From Caldimonas caldifontis (lineage in GTDB: Bacteria; Pseudomonadota; Gammaproteobacteria; Burkholderiales; Burkholderiaceae_C), in contig NZ_PSNX01000012.1 in assembly GCF_002930615.1 (NCBI RefSeq), forward strand, positions 55,438 through 119,437: a DNA stretch of 64,000 bases. Reading direction: 5' to 3'. Both the position numbers and the translations under genes were made by a program. Shown here one piece after another: positions 60,980 to 64,000 of this stretch. Below the pieces are notes generated by a model that was given only the letters and a program-made list of their open reading frames with translations, had not been told where the DNA came from and searched no databases. The first letter of the stretch is position 1. Each line of letters begins with the position of its first letter.

Positions 60980-62104
60980 ATGAAACAACTCGTGCTGGCC
61001 GGTGGCGGCCATGCCCATGTCCAGGTGCTGGCCGTCCTGGCAACCCAGCCTCTTCCGGGGGTCGAGGTGACCCTCGTCACGCCGCAGCCGACCCAGTGGT
61101 ACTCCGGCATGGTGCCGGGCGTGATTGCCGGCCGCTATGCCCCGGAAGAGGCGCAGATCGACCTTGCCGCGCTGGCGCGCCGTGCGGGTGTCCGTCTGGT
61201 GCTGGACGCTGTGAGCGCGCTGCGGGCCGAAGCTCGCCAGCTTCGACTCGCCGGTGGGGCCGAACTTGCCTACGATGCACTCAGCCTCGATACCGGGGGC
61301 GAGATGTCGCGCGACCTCATCGACGGCGCCCGTGACCAGGCGCTGTTCGTTCGGCCCTTGCAGCGCTTCGTGCAGCTGTGGCCGCAGGTCGAGTCGCTCG
61401 CGGCGCGGCAGCCCGGCCTGCAGGTGGTGCTCATCGGTGGCGGGGCCGCGGGATTCGAGCTGGCCTTGGCGATGCGCCGCGCGCTGGTGGCCCGGGCGCG
61501 CGTCACCCTGGTGGCAGGCAATGCCGGCCTGCTGCCTGGTTTTTCCCGGGGCCTGCGCCACCGGGCCCTGTCCGTGCTGAAGTCCCGGGCCATCACGGTG
61601 ATTACGGACGATGTGGTCGAGATCGAACCTGGCCAGTTGCGTCTGTCCGGAGGCAGCCGCCTGCCGTGTGACGCGCCGGTGGTGGCGCTGGGCGTGCAGC
61701 CGCCGAGCTGGCTGGCCGAGAGCGGGCTGCGGCGGGCCCCGGATGGCTTCATTGCCACGGGCAGCACGTTGCAATCCGTGTCACACCCGAACGTCTTCGC
61801 GGTGGGCGATGTTGCCAGTCGTGTGGACACCCCGCACCCGCGCAGCGGCGTTTACGCCGTCCGTGCGGCACCCATGCTGATTGCCAACCTGCGGGCCTGG
61901 GCGGCGGGTCGGGCCCTTGGCGCCTACCGTCCTCAGCGCATCGCCCTGGCCCTGCTGTCCTGTGGCGACGGCACGGCGCTTGCCAGCTGGGGGCCCTTGT
62001 CTGCCCATGGCGCCTGGGTGTGGCGCTGGAAAGACCGCATCGATCGGACTTTTGTCGAGTCTTTCGGGGACGGTGTCCAGTTGGCGTCCTCTCCGGCGCA
62101 ATAG
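60980..62104 (+). CDS. Flavoprotein of the SelD-N-terminal-fusion family (TIGR03169-like)
   Basis: A 374-residue FAD/NAD oxidoreductase. The N-terminus LVLAGGGHAHVQVLAVLATQ is distinctive: the GGGHAHV motif marks the family that in some bacteria is fused in front of SelD. PTQWYSGMVPGVIAGRYAPE follows, the NAD motif is VVLIGGGAAGFELALAM, and the second FAD motif VFAVGDVASRV. No redox disulfide is visible, as in type II NADH dehydrogenases. A role in selenium or sulfur redox is suggested by family and by senBC in the same window, 23 kb away, but is unproven. Confidence 0.78.
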   Translation: MKQLVLAGGGHAHVQVLAVLATQPLPGVEVTLVTPQPTQWYSGMVPGVIAGRYAPEEAQIDLAALARRAGVRLVLDAVSALRAEARQLRLAGGAELAYDALSLDTGGEMSRDLIDGARDQALFVRPLQRFVQLWPQVESLAARQPGLQVVLIGGGAAGFELALAMRRALVARARVTLVAGNAGLLPGFSRGLRHRALSVLKSRAITVITDDVVEIEPGQLRLSGGSRLPCDAPVVALGVQPPSWLAESGLRRAPDGFIATGSTLQSVSHPNVFAVGDVASRVDTPHPRSGVYAVRAAPMLIANLRAWAAGRALGAYRPQRIALALLSCGDGTALASWGPLSAHGAWVWRWKDRIDRTFVESFGDGVQLASSPAQ

Positions 62105-62203
62105 CACGGCGCTGACATGCCTTGGTGCACCTTGAAACCCTGGTCAGCAAGCGCCGGCATCGCAGTCACGGAGCAGTCTTCTCCTCAGCGCCTGGCTGCC
62201 GAT

Positions 62204-62848
62204 TCACCGCGAAGCCGCCGGCGCAGCCTGGACTGCGTCGTCGAGGAACTCAATGCTGCGCAGGATCTTCAGCGCGTAGGGGGTCAGGTCGTGCTTGGGG
62301 TGGCGACGGATTTGTGTCAGCAGTCCCATCTCGGAATGACCGCACACTGCCTTGGGTTCATGAATCACGCAGTAATACAACCGGCGAAGGCGATAGCGCT
62401 CATCACCAATGACGTCATCGACGGCCACAGCCCAACCCGAGGCATTGACTGAGTGCACCTGATGCGCACGTAATGCGCCCCTGAACAACGGTTCGTCCGA
62501 TGAGGACACACTGGCGACCCACTCCCCGCTGGGTAAGCGTTTACCCCAGCCATTGGTCACCACTTCACTGTCTGCGTCATAACAAATGAACCGTAGATAG
62601 AACGGCTCGATGTACGTCTTGCGTTTCAGATTGAGGGGGTTCTCGATGGTGATGCTGCCAGAGCCCCCGCCTTCTGGACTTCCGGACTCGCGGGCCGCTT
62701 CTGGGACAGTAACGCTCATGCGACACCCTGGCCCCATGTCCAGCACCGCGGTCTTGGTGGGCTCCTGGGGGGCGGGTCTCACATCGGCCGTCGCGGCACT
62801 GGTGGCAAGCACCGTGCATGCGGCCACCATCCATCGCTTTACCACCAT
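62204..62848 (-). CDS. Secreted protein, candidate immunity protein for the GH19-like effector
   Basis: A 214-residue protein. The ATG at 62848 has AGGAGA three bases upstream and gives a signal peptide (VKRWMVAACTVLATSAATA, cleaved before DVRP). The mature protein is mostly beta with a Cys pair (YYCVIHEPKAVCG) that may be disulfide-bonded in the periplasm. No family is recognised. It overlaps the end of the muramidase-like gene by 10 bases. A periplasmic protein coupled to a cell-wall hydrolase behind vgrG is the classic position of a T6SS immunity protein; that role is inference. Confidence 0.6.
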   Translation of the reverse strand: MVVKRWMVAACTVLATSAATADVRPAPQEPTKTAVLDMGPGCRMSVTVPEAARESGSPEGGGSGSITIENPLNLKRKTYIEPFYLRFICYDADSEVVTNGWGKRLPSGEWVASVSSSDEPLFRGALRAHQVHSVNASGWAVAVDDVIGDERYRLRRLYYCVIHEPKAVCGHSEMGLLTQIRRHPKHDLTPYALKILRSIEFLDDAVQAAPAASR

Positions 62849-63840
62849 CTTCTCCTCGTATAACCCTCGGGGTACCACAGTGTGGCGCGGCCGTGCTCGT
62901 CGAGCAGTCTCAATTCAGTCAGTACCGCCAAAGCCACGCCATAGGCGCAGCAGCGTGAATCGAAACCGTTCAACGCTGGGCTGTAGAGCCGATTCACCGC
63001 CGCAGGCAGGTTCACCGCGGCGCTGGCCCGCCAGAAGGCGGGGCTGCGGTAGTACACCCTCACGCCCTGTGTCGTGTGTACAGCTTGGCGTTGTACGGCG
63101 TGTACCTCATCCGCATAGCGCGCCATGCCGGTCTTGCACCAGTAGAAGCCGGCGCTGTCTGCTGGGGCGTAGAGATCATCGGCGACCGGGGCTTGAGCAT
63201 CACCCCCCTCCACCGATCGACGCCAAATGACCATTTCCTGCGTCAACTGCGCAAAGTGGGCATCTCGCAATCGTTCGCTGGTGCGCTGTGCACCGGGCAG
63301 CCGGTAGGTGGCGTCGTAGGCTTGCTCCAACGCACGCTGCAAGTCCTGTGGCACGTGGCGCCCGCGCCAGCGCCAGTACTCGCAGTAGTTGCCTGGGCCA
63401 GTCAGTTGCAAGAAGCCTCGTCCGAACCATGGGGCGTACCACAAGCCATTGCCACCCGCTTCAGCCAAGTTGCGAAGCCAGCCGGTTTCCTGAATCGAGT
63501 TTCCGAAGAAGCAGGCCTGCCGCAGCGGCGTGTCGATGCCGTAGGTGCGCAGCATCTTGTTCAGAGGGATGCGGTGATTGGGCAGTATGGGCTGATCTCT
63601 TGTATTGGCATCGACCACCGCCTCCCACACCGTCACCCGCTGCCGGTTCTGCGTGGCCGTTCGCACCGCGTGGCTGGGCACGAGCTGCACAAACTCCTGT
63701 TGAGAGCGCCAGCCACAGCGGCGCATGTGGCGGATGAACTCCTGCGGATCGACGTGCCACTGCGCCTGGAACAGCTCCGGGCAGTCGAAGCACAGTGCCC
63801 GTGCGTGGGCTGAGAAGCGCTGCCAGTCCTCCTCGCTCAT
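62839..63840 (-). CDS. GH19/lysozyme-like hydrolase, candidate type VI effector
   Basis: A 333-residue protein from ATG 63840 (in-frame 63918 would overlap vgrG). The segment ACFFGNSIQETGWLRNLAEA followed by WFGRGFLQLTGPGNYCEYW resembles the GH19/lysozyme active region, in which a Glu in H/N-x-x-x-E-S/T-G is catalytic and GRGxxQLTG is conserved. About 115 N-terminal residues, rich in Cys and Trp, are unassigned and may be a VgrG-docking domain. There is no signal peptide, which fits T6SS delivery. It starts 16 bases after the vgrG stop and overlaps the candidate immunity gene. Confidence 0.68.
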   Translation of the reverse strand: MSEEDWQRFSAHARALCFDCPELFQAQWHVDPQEFIRHMRRCGWRSQQEFVQLVPSHAVRTATQNRQRVTVWEAVVDANTRDQPILPNHRIPLNKMLRTYGIDTPLRQACFFGNSIQETGWLRNLAEAGGNGLWYAPWFGRGFLQLTGPGNYCEYWRWRGRHVPQDLQRALEQAYDATYRLPGAQRTSERLRDAHFAQLTQEMVIWRRSVEGGDAQAPVADDLYAPADSAGFYWCKTGMARYADEVHAVQRQAVHTTQGVRVYYRSPAFWRASAAVNLPAAVNRLYSPALNGFDSRCCAYGVALAVLTELRLLDEHGRATLWYPEGYTRRRWW

Positions 63841-63856
63841 GCCCGGTGGATGCTCG

Positions 63857-64000
63857 TCACTGGGTTGGCGCAGCCACCCCCAGCGCGCTTCGAGCGTGGG
63901 CCAGGTGCACGACCTCATCGGCGCTGACGATCACGTCCTGCCCGGCCACCCAGGCCAGGCCCGCCTTGGCCTGGGCTTGCAGGACCGGATCGCTGCTGTG
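63857..64000 (-). CDS. VgrG-like type VI spike protein, C-terminal end (partial)
   Basis: The last 47 codons run from the window edge to TGA at 63859-63857. The peptide SSDPVLQAQAKAGLAWVAGQ followed by VIVSADEVVHLA resembles the DUF2345 C-terminal beta-helix region of VgrG proteins, where DPVLQ-x-QA-x-AGL is recurrent. VgrG is the tip of the type VI secretion tube and is often followed by its cargo effector and an immunity gene, as here. The identification rests on a short stretch. Confidence 0.55.
   Translation of the reverse strand, partial: HSSDPVLQAQAKAGLAWVAGQDVIVSADEVVHLAHARSALGVAAPTQ

Overview
The window is GC-rich chromosomal DNA with tightly packed genes, many joined by ATGA or GTGA stop/start overlaps. 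Gene content points to a betaproteobacterium of the order Burkholderiales: the Rieske protein-xseB-ispA-dxs neighbourhood, DUF3305/DUF3306 genes, a single-gene FtsK-LolA pair, and TrpS and LTXXQ proteins of beta type. A family-level assignment is not possible from this sequence alone. I saw no rRNA, tRNA, CRISPR array, insertion sequence or prophage. Apart from the two broken edges (cysT on the left, a vgrG-like gene on the right) no gene looks disrupted. No gap between genes exceeds 300 bases.

Layout. 1-4346: end of a sulfate ABC transporter (cysT, cysW), a Met/His-rich LTXXQ periplasmic protein with its two-component system, and a DUF3717-DUF1289 protein. 4343-10800: housekeeping genes (trpS, purN, rsmB, fatty acid desaturase, rpmB-rpmG, trxB). 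11062-17556: a Crp/Fnr regulator, ftsK-lolA, a parDE toxin-antitoxin pair and metG. 17707-22596: mrp and a formate-dehydrogenase accessory block (DUF3305, DUF3306, multi-cluster ferredoxin, TorD-like chaperone) without the dehydrogenase itself. 22676-29222: a phosphoesterase, the polyphosphate genes ppk and ppx with sixA, a ZIP transporter and an FNR-box-controlled universal stress protein. 29328-37323: rhodanese, DMT exporter, class III cyclase, Rieske oxygenase, xseB-ispA-dxs.

37342-49461 is the most distinctive part. It holds a selenoneine biosynthesis cluster (senC and senB on the minus strand, senA divergent), then a tungstate uptake operon (tupBCA) with a ModE-like regulator, then a tungsten aldehyde:ferredoxin oxidoreductase operon (aorABCD) preceded by a good sigma-54 promoter and a long inverted repeat. 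The divergent AcoR-like regulator has no AAA+ domain. Selenium activation, tungsten uptake and a tungsten enzyme therefore sit side by side.

49531-57408 carries small conserved proteins, a secreted methyltransferase, a ClpP paralogue behind a hairpin that covers its ribosome site, and an orphan GspE/MshE-type ATPase with four MshEN repeats next to two membrane diguanylate cyclases. This suggests a local c-di-GMP circuit. 57465-62104 has a DinB protein, a CDP-alcohol phosphotransferase translationally coupled to a VTT-flavin reductase fusion, and a flavoprotein of the family found fused to SelD. 62204-64000 looks like the tail of a type VI secretion locus: the end of a VgrG, a GH19-like lysozyme effector and a secreted candidate immunity protein.

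Regulatory sites read by eye include a Pho box at ppk, a perfect FNR box at usp, a CRP-type site at the Crp-like gene, and a perfect palindrome at parD. At ppk and parD the predicted -10 lies so close to the ATG that leaderless transcripts are likely.
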